A stretch of 53,916 nt of DNA from Phycisphaerae bacterium (GCA_030426385.1 JAUHYI010000024.1:1-53916); one strand, 5' to 3'. Counted from the first letter of the stretch, positions 7,241 through 16,482 are shown. Notes: generated from the sequence alone by a model not told the origin. Translations and numbers: made by a program.

Positions 7241-8656
7241 TTACAGGGCGGACTTTTCGATTTGCTGGGCGTAGGTTGCCAGGTAACCGAGTTGGGCTTG
7301 AGCGATTGCGGCGATTGAGCCGGGGTCATCGAGCGAGCCGCCGCTGGCAATGAGGTTTTGCCCGCTGGTGTTGGCGTCGCTGATCAGGCTCGCGGCGCTC
7401 TGGATGATTTGTTCTTGCGTCTGGGTGATGTTGCGTGCGGTGGTTTGATAAAATTCGGCACGGTTGGGGGCGGCGGTGTTGACTTGCTGGGCAATCATTC
7501 GAAGGGTTTGGCCGAATGAGCCGAGCATGATGGCCTGCTGAGCGTGCAGGTACGCCCGGTCCGATCGGGTGCGCAGGATATCGAGTTCGATTTCACTGCC
7601 CAATCCACGAACGTTGCCGGCCTGGGATTTGATCTGATTGAGTGAGGCTTCGGTCGTGGCGATGCGATCGATGGCCAATTGCATCGGCTCGATCACCTGG
7701 GTTTGCATTTGCGAAACCAGAATTTCGTAGGACTTTTCAAACTCAGCCAACAGTTCATCGCGTTGGCTTACCGCTTCGTCGCGGGCAGCGCTGGTCTGTG
7801 TATCGCGCTGACGTGATTCGGTTACTTGTCGGCTCAGTAGCTCGGCATGTTTTTCGCCGATCGAGGCTTTGCTGGCCAGCACTTTGAACTGGCTTTCCAA
7901 CATACTGGCCTCGGCACGGATTTTGTCAGCTTCAGAGGAAAGCACGTCAGCCTCACGTCGTAGGCGAATTGCTTCGAGTTGGCTTTGATGACGCTCTTCA
8001 CCATCGAGTGCGAACGCTGCGTCCAGCTGGGCTTGCGAACGGGTGATCAGGTTATGGCGATCTTCTTTAACGCGGGTGATCTTGCGGGCCAATTCGGTGA
8101 TCTTATCTTTGATCGCTTCGGCATCGACCATGTCGACACCGCTGGCCTGTTCGATCTGATCGATGTTGTTGGTCAGTTTTTCGATGAGCACTGATTCGTT
8201 AACCGACAATTTGCTCACGCGGTCGGCAGCTTGCAGGACAGCACCGAGTTGGTTGACGACCGTCGCGCTCTGGTTCGACAGAATGGCCCACTGTTCGGTG
8301 GCCTGACGGGCGTCGTCTTTGGCGGCACTGATGCGCAGGTCCGCGAGCAAGCGTCGAGCGGTGACCTGTTGTTCGATGGTGCCAGTACTGACCAGGGCTT
8401 CCAATTTGCCTGCGGCGATGGCGAGTTGTTGCTGACGGAATTGATCGATGGATTCGGCTTCGTCGCCACGTGGCACAAAGCCTTGCTCAGCGACGCGGAT
8501 GATTTCGAGAATCTCAGCGAGTTGGTTGTTGGCCGCCGCTTGTTGGGCTGCCTGATTGTTACAGCCGACGAGCATCAGGCTCGAGCCGACGCCCAGGGAC
8601 AGGGCGATGGTGGTGGAGGCAAACAGGGAGGAGAAACGCGAAAGTCTGATCATCAT
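7241..8656 (-). CDS. Predicted coiled-coil lipoprotein
   Basis: A 471-residue protein of no family I recognise. The N terminus is a lipoprotein signal: positive start, hydrophobic stretch, lipobox LVGC with the acylated Cys at about 32, then an Asn/Gln/Ala-rich linker. The rest is almost entirely helical with long charged heptad stretches (about 150-330, for example SEADKIRAEASMLESQFKVL), typical of extended coiled coils, and a Gln/Ala/Ser-rich C terminus. It is likely an envelope-spanning or scaffold protein of the periplasm or outer membrane. It heads a minus-strand block of envelope genes; the next gene upstream (8809-10146) also encodes an exported protein. ATG codons at 8656 and 8653 are both possible starts. 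Confidence 0.8.
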   Translation of the reverse strand: MMIRLSRFSSLFASTTIALSLGVGSSLMLVGCNNQAAQQAAANNQLAEILEIIRVAEQGFVPRGDEAESIDQFRQQQLAIAAGKLEALVSTGTIEQQVTARRLLADLRISAAKDDARQATEQWAILSNQSATVVNQLGAVLQAADRVSKLSVNESVLIEKLTNNIDQIEQASGVDMVDAEAIKDKITELARKITRVKEDRHNLITRSQAQLDAAFALDGEERHQSQLEAIRLRREADVLSSEADKIRAEASMLESQFKVLASKASIGEKHAELLSRQVTESRQRDTQTSAARDEAVSQRDELLAEFEKSYEILVSQMQTQVIEPMQLAIDRIATTEASLNQIKSQAGNVRGLGSEIELDILRTRSDRAYLHAQQAIMLGSFGQTLRMIAQQVNTAAPNRAEFYQTTARNITQTQEQIIQSAASLISDANTSGQNLIASGGSLDDPGSIAAIAQAQLGYLATYAQQIEKSAL

Positions 8657-8808
8657 GATGGCTATTCTAATGGGGCGCGTGGGTCGTGGGAACCCCCCCG
8701 GTAAATCGGGGCAAGGTCGGGAAAATATCTGGGAAAGTGGGGCCGTTTTGGGGATACCGGGGCCGTTTGAGGCTCAAGTGGGCCGGTGGGCGGCATGCGG
8801 CTTGGCGA

Positions 8809-10146
8809 TCAGGGCATGGTGGCGTCTTCGGTGGCCCCGGCGGCTCCGGTGTCATTAGTGCCGGAAGCGGTGCCAGTCTGGTCGTTCGTATCGCTGGCCG
8901 AGGCTGAGGCCGAAAACGTGGGGGGCGTGTAGTTGATGCCGTAGTCGGGTTTGGGATAGAGGGATCGTATCCATTCGACATAACTGACGAATTTGGGATC
9001 ATCGGTGCCGGAGAAAAACGGGCGCCAGCCGGGCACATCAGGAGCAGGGTAGAGCGCTGCGGCGCGGGGCAATCCCCATTGCAAGAGTAGCGATTCATCG
9101 GGCCGATCACGATCGATCATGGCATTGCCCTGACCTCGGTAGCGGGACAGAATATAAAAATTGGTATACGTGGCTTCAGGGGGTTGGCCTTGCACGGGGA
9201 ACAGGTACAGATTGTCGATAGCCCCGGAGCCGAATGTGTTGCGGAAGTACGAAGACACATACGTGCGACTGATGCCGCTGCGGAATTTTTTCAGGGCAGG
9301 CGGATCGCCACGAATGCTGACTTTTTCATAATAGTCGCGGGCTTTGAGCGCGAAAATTAATTCGAGTTGTTCCCATCCCTTGGCCCGTCGGAATGCTCGC
9401 TGAGCGTTGACGCCCTTGGGCGTGTTGTGATGGTCGGCATAATCCTTGAGCAGGTCGTTGAGGTCGTCCTGTTCGATACGAATGTTGACGCCTGCGTTGG
9501 ATAGATCGCTGGGCAGTTCCCAGATTTTGATAATGTTGATCTGCTCATCATTGAGCAATTTTGTTTCGCCGATCAGATCACCGGTGAGACCGCCGGGCCG
9601 GATGCGTGGCCGATCCGGACGATTGGGTGCATTGGTCGAAGGGTTGTTCGCGTTGCCGGGCCGATCGCGTTGGGGCAATTTGGGAATCGCTGGGCCTTGC
9701 TCAGCCTTGTCCTGCAATTTTTCGCGTTCGATCGCAATCTGCAACAACTGCGTCAAGCGGTTGTCGTCGGGAAATGCTTTGATCATTTTTTCGAGTTCGG
9801 TCTTGGCCAACTGGTAGGCTTCTTTTTGCACCAGATCGCTGGCCAATTTGTATCGACCTTCCAGATCGTCATCAGCCAAGGCTTCGCGTCGTTCGGCAAA
9901 ATCCTCGGCGATCGGCTTTTTATATTCGAACGTATCAATCGACGAACGGGACACCGTGGCAACAATGCCATTGGTCGTGCGAATGCGAACGTTGTCAGCA
10001 TCCTCACTGATGACCGTGCCTTCGTAGCGCAAGCCGCTGTCGGTGATGATCACCGCATCCTTGGCAAGGGTCGGATGAGCGATCAGCAATAAGGCCGCGG
10101 CAGCGACCAGTATCATGACAAGTGGCAGGATCCCATTTGATTTCAT
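8809..10146 (-). CDS. Hypothetical exported protein
   Basis: About 445 residues, no family recognised. It begins MKSNGILPLVMILVAAAALLLIAHPTLA, a good signal peptide (possible cleavage after LAKD). A short beta-rich module follows (VIITDSGLRYEGTVISEDADNVRIRTTNG), resembling the small SH3-like domains planctomycete proteins place before repeat regions, then a helical TPR-like part (YKLASDLVQKEAYQLAKTELEKMI), a Pro/Arg/Asn-rich linker and a C-terminal domain with VPGWRPFFSGTDDPKFVSYVEWIRSLYP. The C-terminal tail is Ser/Ala/Thr/Gly-rich. The frame is open to 10380, but the ATG at 10146 starts the signal peptide and has AGGA upstream. Function unknown. Confidence 0.75.
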   Translation of the reverse strand: MKSNGILPLVMILVAAAALLLIAHPTLAKDAVIITDSGLRYEGTVISEDADNVRIRTTNGIVATVSRSSIDTFEYKKPIAEDFAERREALADDDLEGRYKLASDLVQKEAYQLAKTELEKMIKAFPDDNRLTQLLQIAIEREKLQDKAEQGPAIPKLPQRDRPGNANNPSTNAPNRPDRPRIRPGGLTGDLIGETKLLNDEQINIIKIWELPSDLSNAGVNIRIEQDDLNDLLKDYADHHNTPKGVNAQRAFRRAKGWEQLELIFALKARDYYEKVSIRGDPPALKKFRSGISRTYVSSYFRNTFGSGAIDNLYLFPVQGQPPEATYTNFYILSRYRGQGNAMIDRDRPDESLLLQWGLPRAAALYPAPDVPGWRPFFSGTDDPKFVSYVEWIRSLYPKPDYGINYTPPTFSASASASDTNDQTGTASGTNDTGAAGATEDATMP

Positions 10147-10366
10147 GACCAGAGTATTCCTATTGAAAGCAGTGCTGCGAAAACAACCGTGCGGCATAAC
10201 GCAATCTCCTGTGTTTTCAATAGTATACGCGGCAAACTGCCACAGGTCGATGAGGCACAGCGATGTTGATGTGATGAGCGTGTTGGTGAACGATGAACCA
10301 CGCCGAATGCGGCTAATAACCATCCCGTTAAAAACTCGCGCGGCCTCAAATTTCCCTTCACACAAA

Positions 10367-10490
10367 CCCCCGGTATTCACCGGGGGCTAACAAAAATCTA
10401 CGCGCGAGTATTTGTCGTAATCCGCATAATACGGATTCCATTAATTTCAAACGCGTGATTCCCCGTTATCCGCCGCCCTCGTGCGGCGCG
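10367..10490. repeat. Family A palindrome (inverted) followed by a family B unit
   Basis: CCCCCGGT-ATTC-ACCGGGGG at 10367-10386 is family A in the opposite orientation to the 7050 copy. A divergent family B unit (GTTATCCGCCGCCCTCGTGC...) lies at 10465-10490, with the ACGCGTGATTCCCCGTTA flank. Between them is a small inverted repeat, AATCCGCATAATACGGATT (about 10420-10438). These sit in the 394-bp gap 10147-10540, in which I see no gene. Confidence 0.75.
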
Positions 10491-10516
10491 GGTGTGCGTC
10501 ACAGGTGTGCGGCACA

Positions 10517-10540
10517 GGTGGGGGGGCAGGTGGGGGGGGC
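10517..10540 (+). repeat. G-rich tract abutting a stop codon
   Basis: GGTGGGGGGGCAGGTGGGGGGGGC lies directly next to the stop codon of the minus-strand response-regulator gene (one base between). On that gene's sense strand, runs of C7-C8 follow TAA. Confidence 0.8.
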
Positions 10541-10936
10541 TTATTTATCTTTCGACAATTCGTGGGCCAGCGTGATCAATCGTTCGAGTCGAACGGGCTT
10601 GAGGAAATAGCCATCGACGCCCAGGGCTTCGGCGTATTGCTGGTGGCGTTTGCCTTCGTTGGCAGTAACCATGATGACGCGCGGTGCGTTTTCCAGCAGT
10701 TTGATTTTTTCCAACACGAGAAAGCCGCTGCGTTTGGGCAGCATCATGTCCAGCACAACCAGATCAGGCGGATCGCCTTCGCAAATGCGGACGGCTGTGT
10801 TGCCATCGCTGCAGGTCTGGGTCAGGGCGCCTTCGCTCTGCAGGGCCTGGTCGATTGATTCAGACACATCGGGATCGTCGTCCACAATCAAAACCTTGAG
10901 GTCGTTCAAACGTAATTCGGATGCCGGGTCGGCCAT
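10541..10936 (-). CDS. Single-domain response regulator (CheY-like receiver)
   Basis: A stand-alone receiver domain of 131 residues, with no output domain. All phosphorylation-site residues are present: acidic pocket VDDDP (Asp19-21), phosphoacceptor Asp63 in VVLDMMLP, the Thr switch in MVTAN (Thr91) and Lys113 in FLKPV. Such proteins carry phosphate to a target such as FliM in chemotaxis, or work in phosphorelays. A fliM gene is in the window at 16.8 kb, but no kinase is, so a chemotaxis role is only a possibility. The first ~12 residues are an extra leader. It is followed by a C-rich tract right after the stop. Confidence 0.92.
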   Translation of the reverse strand: MADPASELRLNDLKVLIVDDDPDVSESIDQALQSEGALTQTCSDGNTAVRICEGDPPDLVVLDMMLPKRSGFLVLEKIKLLENAPRVIMVTANEGKRHQQYAEALGVDGYFLKPVRLERLITLAHELSKDK

Positions 10937-11165
10937 GATTAATCTCGGGAAAAATAGTAGTTTCGGGATGTCAACCGGGTAGGTTTTTGTCGGCCATGGT
11001 GAGGCTGATGAAAACCGGTAAGCCCGGCGGGGTTACGTCGGGAGGGATTCGTAAGGGGGGATGCTAATTGTTCTCGATTCGGGGTAATTCGTCAAATGCC
11101 CGGTGTCATGTCGATGCCTGGCCGTTGTATTTCATGCTGAAATAGTACGCCATAGTACCTCGGCA

Positions 11166-12185
11166 TCACACCAGCGGTTCGACCGGTTGGCAAGCCCGCT
11201 CGACTGACGCGTCGTCCATCCACGGCAGGGCCGCGAGTTTGTCACGCAATGAAGTGGGCACTGGCTTGCCTTTGCGTTCATGGGGTGGGCGACTTTTCCA
11301 ACGCCGATGCATCCAGAAATACTGGTGCGGGCATAGTCGAATGGCATTTTCCAGGCCGCGCATGTAGCGAGCGGTCAGGTAAAACAGCGGGTCGGGCTGG
11401 GCCTGCCATTCGTCGGGCTGGATGATGTCGGTGACGCCGAATTGATAGCGATAGCCATCATCGCGTCGAAATGCATAGCCACAAATGACCGGGACATTCT
11501 GAGTCATTGCCAGCAGGCCGACCGATTTGTAGGTGCTGGCGAGTCGTCCGAAAAATGGGACGAACAGGCCCTTGTCACCGGCGTTTTGGTCGGCGATGAA
11601 ACCGAGCGTGCCGCCGTTTTCGAGCACGCTGGTCATGCGATCGGTGGCGTTCCATTTGGTGATGATGCGCATGCCGCGTTTTTCACGCAGACCCAGCACC
11701 CAATCGTTGATCAGTTTATTGTCGAGCGGCCGAGCGATGGCATCCATGCGATAGCCCAGCGTGGCCAGGATGTTGCCCAGCACTTCCCAGTTGCCGATGT
11801 GTCCGGTGACGAGAATGGCCGGCTTGCCTGCGTTAAAAATTTCAATGGTCGGCCGAAGGCTCGGGTCGAGCACGATGCGTTTGGTCCACGAATCGGGATG
11901 AATCAATCGCGTGGAAAAACAAACCTCAACGACCAACTGCATGAAATGTTCGAACGAGCGTTTAACCGTGCGATCAATGGTGGCCTGATCCCAATCGGGA
12001 AATGCCAGCTTCAGATTGGTTTGAGCACGCACGCGATGCCGCTTGTCAATGCGATACATCAGTTGGCCCAGCGCTGCGGCGGCTCGCAGGTTGGTTTCGA
12101 CATCGATCGCCGACAACGCCATCACACCCATGCGAGCGGCGATGTACTGGCTATAGGTGGCGAGGGTCGATAGTTCGCGGGGCAT
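11166..12185 (-). CDS. Lipid A acyltransferase-like protein (LpxL/HtrB family)
   Basis: Lysophospholipid/lipid A acyltransferase family; in Gram-negative bacteria LpxL/LpxM add secondary acyl chains to lipid A at the inner membrane. From MPRELS the protein has 339 residues. Motifs: ILVTGHIGNWEVLG with the HX4E catalytic pair (His129, Glu134), ARPLDNKLINDWVLGLREKRGMR, FIADQNAGDKGLFVPFFGR, and a C-terminal PHQYFWMHRRWK as in LpxL proteins. The frame stays open to 12296, but that extension is a translated family B repeat and should be removed; ATG at 12185 is the likely start. Implies an outer membrane with LPS-like lipid. Confidence 0.88.
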   Translation of the reverse strand: MPRELSTLATYSQYIAARMGVMALSAIDVETNLRAAAALGQLMYRIDKRHRVRAQTNLKLAFPDWDQATIDRTVKRSFEHFMQLVVEVCFSTRLIHPDSWTKRIVLDPSLRPTIEIFNAGKPAILVTGHIGNWEVLGNILATLGYRMDAIARPLDNKLINDWVLGLREKRGMRIITKWNATDRMTSVLENGGTLGFIADQNAGDKGLFVPFFGRLASTYKSVGLLAMTQNVPVICGYAFRRDDGYRYQFGVTDIIQPDEWQAQPDPLFYLTARYMRGLENAIRLCPHQYFWMHRRWKSRPPHERKGKPVPTSLRDKLAALPWMDDASVERACQPVEPLV

Positions 12186-12186
12186 G

Positions 12187-12335
12187 ATACCAATCCCGAT
12201 AAAAAGTCGCGTGTCAGTCGCTGCCGTTATGGCGGCGCGATGGCCTGGGTTTGACGCACGTTTCACGCTGCCATAACGGCGGCGGCTAACGATCAAATCA
12301 CGAAATCACGCGCGTGTGTTTTGTGGGATTGGCAT
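12187..12335. repeat. Inverted pair of family B palindromes
   Basis: The left unit (12216-12246, GCCGTTATGGCGGCGCGA) and the right unit (12266-12290, CATAACGGCGGCGGCTAAC) face each other across about 20 nt. Outer flanks are also inverted: ATACCAATCCCGATAAAA at 12187 against TTTTGTGGGATTGGCAT at 12319. The whole element is about 150 bp and nearly a full inverted repeat, like a BIME. It begins right at the acyltransferase start codon. Confidence 0.8.
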
Positions 12336-12452
12336 GACGGGCAGTGGGGGATGATTGCAACATCGGATGATTCGGAGGATAGTTCGGGCGCACAGCAACC
12401 ACCAGTGACTCTGCAGTATCAAAAAATCAGCGGTAAGAGTACCTGGCAGAAA

Positions 12453-13808
12453 CTACCGGCGGTAGTACCCGATCATGATCAGGAATCGGTTCTGATTGAG
12501 CACCGGGATCGTCAGCTCGCGAGCGGTGTTGATCAGGTCCTGGTATTCCTCGAATTTTTTCACCGCGGCCGCATGACGGGCGATTTCTATCGGGTCAATC
12601 GTGTCCGGTGGCAGTGGATCGGGGAACTCAGGCTCACTGCCGAGCACCAGGTAATCAGTGGCGTAGGTCAATTCGTCCATCAACACGCCGCCCCAGTTTT
12701 CGACGAGGTTTTCCACGCGGCGGCGATCGCTCTGCGTGGCCTGGCCCGTATTGTCGATATCGAATTCGCCGTGGATTTTGAATTGGATCGTGGCATTGGG
12801 ATCGTACACCACATTGCCGATCACATCGCCTGCCACCAGAATCTGGCGTTGGCCCAATCGCACAACACGACAGGTCGCGCTGTTCTCTGCCACGTCGATG
12901 ACCTCGATCGTGGCCTTGCCTCGGTTGAGTTCGTTCACTTCATTGATTTTGATCAACGCATCGACGGCATAGACCTCAAAGGTCAAACCCAATACCAGAT
13001 GGTCACGTTTGCCCAGGCTGATGTAGCACAGGTTTTCGTCAGGGATCACGGAAATCAATTTGCCATCAGGCAAGATACGCGGGTCGTAATTGCCCGTGCC
13101 TTCGTTGCGCTGGATGTCGTCAAGGCGACGACGCAGGACATCGATTTCCTGTTCCTTCTGATCAGCGGTGGCTTGCAAGGTGGCCACCTGATCGGATGAA
13201 TTGTTTTGCAGCTCTTTGATTCGGTCTTCAAACAGATCGATTTTCTTTTTCGTTTCAGATTGGTAGCCGGTGAACTGATCCTGTTGGGCTGCCAGACGAC
13301 GCTCCGCATCCTGAAGCGATTGCTGATACGTGGCCTGCAATTGCGAGCGTGCGGCAATCGCTGCGGTGCGTGCTTCGATCGCGTCACGCAGTTCGGTTTC
13401 CATCGCATTGACGCGCTGGGCGGCGGCGGCCTCTTCGGCGCGCAGTCGTTTGATTTCATTGAGCAACGGCACCGGAATGCCTGACGCATCCAGATCGGAA
13501 CTGATCGATTCCGGGGTGACCTGTGAGGTGCCTGCAATCATGTTTTTCAACGTGCTGTTCTGCTCGAGCAACACGCCGACGACGGACTTATTGCCCGAGG
13601 TGTTGGCCAGTTCGCTGACGTCCTGAGAACGTTCGAGCTGCACGGTGACGAATCGGCGCAGATTGGTCTCTGCCGAATCCGCCGCCGTTCGGGCCTTGTT
13701 GATTTGCATGTTGAAAATGATGGCCAAGACCAGGCTGATAAAAAAGCCAAAGCCTAGGAATACTGTAGCGATCATCCAGCCGCTGCCGCCGCGTCCACGG
13801 GTTGCCAT
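12453..13808 (-). CDS. Membrane-anchored coiled-coil protein with C-terminal BRCT-like domain
   Basis: A 451-residue protein. Residues 1-10 are basic, 11-33 form one transmembrane helix (WMIATVFLGFGFFISLVLAI), and about 115-235 are a long coiled coil. Residues 240-335 form a beta-rich module (VISVIPDENLCYISLGKRDHL-like start, ending VAGDVIGNVVYDP) resembling the C-terminal modules of FlgT-like proteins. Residues 341-447 look like a BRCT domain: IQFKIHGEFD, NLVENWGGVLMDELTYATDYLVLG, then ELTIPVLNQNRFLIMIGY. BRCT domains normally sit in cytosolic DNA-repair proteins such as LigA. The positive-inside rule would place this one outside the cytoplasm. The ATG has a strong GAAGGAG site. Function unknown. 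Confidence 0.8.
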   Translation of the reverse strand: MATRGRGGSGWMIATVFLGFGFFISLVLAIIFNMQINKARTAADSAETNLRRFVTVQLERSQDVSELANTSGNKSVVGVLLEQNSTLKNMIAGTSQVTPESISSDLDASGIPVPLLNEIKRLRAEEAAAAQRVNAMETELRDAIEARTAAIAARSQLQATYQQSLQDAERRLAAQQDQFTGYQSETKKKIDLFEDRIKELQNNSSDQVATLQATADQKEQEIDVLRRRLDDIQRNEGTGNYDPRILPDGKLISVIPDENLCYISLGKRDHLVLGLTFEVYAVDALIKINEVNELNRGKATIEVIDVAENSATCRVVRLGQRQILVAGDVIGNVVYDPNATIQFKIHGEFDIDNTGQATQSDRRRVENLVENWGGVLMDELTYATDYLVLGSEPEFPDPLPPDTIDPIEIARHAAAVKKFEEYQDLINTARELTIPVLNQNRFLIMIGYYRR

Positions 13809-13888
13809 AAATCACGTCTCCTTCGGTGAGTAGCGTAGTTTCGCAGGCCCAGGGCAGATCGTCAAGGTATCCACCGGGGTAAACAGAA

Positions 13889-14368
13889 TTAATTATGAGC
13901 CACGCCTGCGATTTGTACCGTCATTTCGATTTCCACACAGGCTGCCAGGGGCAATGCGATGACCCCGACGGCGGCCCGGGCGTGTCGTCCAGTCTCGCCT
14001 AATAGTTCAAATAACAGGTCGCTGGCCCCGTTGGCGACGATGTGTTGCTGATCAAAACCAGCATCGCTGCACACAAAAACGCCCAATCGCACCACGCGAG
14101 TCAGGCGTAGCCAATCGTTGTCGATGAGATGGCCGACCTGAGCCAGTCCGTTGAGAATGCATTGCCGGGCAGCATCCTGGGCGGATTCGATTGAGGTCGC
14201 GGAGGGGACCGGGCCGGTGGCGACCATTTTTCCGTCACGCATGGGCAATTGACCGCTGACCGTGATCAGGTCACCGACCCGCACCGCGGGGACGTAGGAA
14301 GCGACCGCTGCCGGTGGTGTGGGCAGGGTTAGATTCAGTCGGGCCAATTGAGCGGGTAGGTCGGGCAT
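13889..14368 (-). CDS. RidA/YjgF family protein
   Basis: RidA proteins hydrolyse reactive enamine/imine intermediates (2-aminoacrylate) released by PLP enzymes; they act as cytosolic trimers. The 159-residue protein has GDLITVSGQLPMRDGK, the middle AQDAARQCILNGLAQVGHLI, and the C-terminal RHARAAVGVIALPLAACVEIE, which carries the conserved Arg that binds the substrate carboxylate and the Glu near the end. It belongs to the longer RidA subgroup (about 150 residues). It sits between the BRCT-like gene and the DsbD-like gene on the same strand with gaps of 80 to 95 bp; no functional link is evident. Confidence 0.9.
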   Translation of the reverse strand: MPDLPAQLARLNLTLPTPPAAVASYVPAVRVGDLITVSGQLPMRDGKMVATGPVPSATSIESAQDAARQCILNGLAQVGHLIDNDWLRLTRVVRLGVFVCSDAGFDQQHIVANGASDLLFELLGETGRHARAAVGVIALPLAACVEIEMTVQIAGVAHN

Positions 14369-14463
14369 GGGGGAATTTCTGATTTCTAATTTCGGATTTC
14401 TGAATTTTGGAGTTGGGGAAAACAGGGCTAGTTAGGATACCGAAAAAGTCAGGATGGCGAGGG

Positions 14464-16482
14464 TTATTTTTTGCGGGCGGCCTCGATTGCGGTAGTCACC
14501 TGATCGGCCGTGTAAAAATCGGATTCCAACAGGACGCGGCCATCCGGGGCGTACACGATCAATAACGGGATTGCCACGCGGCCGACCTCGGCGAGTTTCT
14601 GGTAGCCGGCCTGGTTTTTCGTGCTGGTGATATCAATTTTCATGGGTACCACATCAGCCTCATTCAACTGATCGAGCACCATGTCGCTGTACAGGACGGT
14701 GTGTTCGAGCGTTTTGCAATTGAGGCACCAGTCGGCGGTGAAATCGAGCACGACGATGCGGTCATCGTCGAAGGCCTGTTGCAATGCGGATTCGGAATAG
14801 ATGACCCACTCGACGGGAGGCTTGCGTGTCATGGAGGTTGCCAGGGATACGCCGGTCATGATGATGACCAATCCGACCGCACCCCACGCGCCTCGCTGGC
14901 CGCGTGTTTTGGCGATGGTGAGCGTGCGAAGAAATAGCCAGCCACCCGCGGCGATGATGCATAATCCGACGACGTACCAATAGAACGGGTTCGGCGTGGG
15001 ATGCAAGGCATCGACGAACAGGGCACTGATGCCGACGCCGAGAAAATACGCGGCAGCCCCGAGCATGAGTAGGCCCATGACCTGTTTGATTAGTTCGCTG
15101 GCCGGGCCGGTGCGGGGCATACGATCAACCAGTTGCGGGAACGCGGCGAGGACCAGATAGGGCAGGGCCATGCCAGCACCGATGGTGGCGAATGTGATCA
15201 GGGTGGTGCTGGGATTCTGGGTGATGGCCCAGGCGGCAGCGGCGCCCATAAACGGTGCGGTGCAAGGAGTGGACAAAATTGCGGTCATGATGCCGAACAG
15301 AAACGAGCCGAGGGCGCTTTCCTGTTTGGGACTGAATCGATAGACGAATTGTGGCAGGCGAATGGCAAACAAGCCGCACATGCCGATGGCCATCACGGCG
15401 ATGACGAGGCCCACGCCGATGGTAAAGCCGCTGCGACGGAACAGTTCATTGATGGCCGAAAAACCACTGATCCACGCGATTGCCGCACCGATGGCCAACC
15501 AGAATCCCACGATGCCTGCCGTCATGGCCAACCCCAATGCCAGGCATCGACCGCGACTGCCTGCGGCTCGGCTCAGGCTCATGATTTTGATCGGGATCAC
15601 CGGCAACACGCAAGGCGTGAAATTCAACAGGAATCCCCCCAACGCCGCCACGAACAGCAGTGCGACGAACCCGAGCGTGCGGTCGGCATCGATGTCGAAA
15701 GCCAGGCCGAACAGATCGAAATGAACCGGGGGTTGGCTGACAAGTTTGCCAGCGTTGCTGGTATTGCCAGTCTCGAGATCAACCAGTGTGGCGAATACGG
15801 TGGCGTCGAAATCGGCGAACAGGTCGGAATCGGCTGGGGTGCTGGATGGACTGGTCGATGGGGCATCGGCAGCCAAGACTGATAGTGTGGTTGTGATCCG
15901 AATCGTTTTAGGCGGGAAGCAGATCGTGTCATCGCACGCCTGATAGCGGAGGTCGAGGGCCAGTTCGACATTCCCCGGTGCGGCGGTGGGTGGGATCACG
16001 ACCGGCAGGTAAAACACGGTTCGTTTTTCATAAGCGGGTAGGATTTTTTGATTGGCCGGGTCAGGATCGCCTGTGTAGTTGACGGTGATGTCATGCGGTT
16101 GGGGGAATTGGATCGGGCCGAATCGCAAGGCAGGGTCAGATGGAGGGGGCGGTGAGGGGGCGGATGGGTGGGCAGATGGAGGGGCGAGTGGGGGGGGTGG
16201 TGATTCGGAGACGATGCGTGGTTCGATCGTAGTCGGAATCAGGAAGGCAAAGTCTGGCGACAATTGATCAGCATTCGGATTGATGTGGAACCGATCAGCG
16301 ATGTCCACCACGATGGCCAGGACACGATGGTCGCCGGGCCGAGCCGTTTGTTCCGACCAGTGGGTGGTGGCGTTGAGGATGTTGCCCGGCACCGCCAGTT
16401 GCCCGAATAGGGAACGGGCTGGGGCGACACCTGCAAACAGAATGGCCAGCAGCACGATGATAGGGCGAAAATTAACGGGCAT
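14464..16482 (-). CDS. DsbD-like thiol:disulfide interchange protein
   Basis: DsbD carries electrons from cytosolic thioredoxin across the inner membrane to periplasmic thiol proteins. The 672 residues run: signal peptide (MPVNFRPIIVLLAILFAGVAPARS), a periplasmic N-terminal domain with a Pro/Ser/Ala-rich insert (about residues 100-125), a polytopic membrane part with the redox Cys of NFTPCVLPVIPIK and STPCTAPFMG, and a C-terminal thioredoxin domain with DWCLNCK (Cys586, Cys589). The reading frame is open 30 codons further up, but the ATG at 16482 begins the signal peptide. The Pro-rich insert is unusual. It may support cytochrome c maturation, consistent with the di-haem protein at 44 kb. Confidence 0.9.
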   Translation of the reverse strand: MPVNFRPIIVLLAILFAGVAPARSLFGQLAVPGNILNATTHWSEQTARPGDHRVLAIVVDIADRFHINPNADQLSPDFAFLIPTTIEPRIVSESPPPPLAPPSAHPSAPSPPPPSDPALRFGPIQFPQPHDITVNYTGDPDPANQKILPAYEKRTVFYLPVVIPPTAAPGNVELALDLRYQACDDTICFPPKTIRITTTLSVLAADAPSTSPSSTPADSDLFADFDATVFATLVDLETGNTSNAGKLVSQPPVHFDLFGLAFDIDADRTLGFVALLFVAALGGFLLNFTPCVLPVIPIKIMSLSRAAGSRGRCLALGLAMTAGIVGFWLAIGAAIAWISGFSAINELFRRSGFTIGVGLVIAVMAIGMCGLFAIRLPQFVYRFSPKQESALGSFLFGIMTAILSTPCTAPFMGAAAAWAITQNPSTTLITFATIGAGMALPYLVLAAFPQLVDRMPRTGPASELIKQVMGLLMLGAAAYFLGVGISALFVDALHPTPNPFYWYVVGLCIIAAGGWLFLRTLTIAKTRGQRGAWGAVGLVIIMTGVSLATSMTRKPPVEWVIYSESALQQAFDDDRIVVLDFTADWCLNCKTLEHTVLYSDMVLDQLNEADVVPMKIDITSTKNQAGYQKLAEVGRVAIPLLIVYAPDGRVLLESDFYTADQVTTAIEAARKK

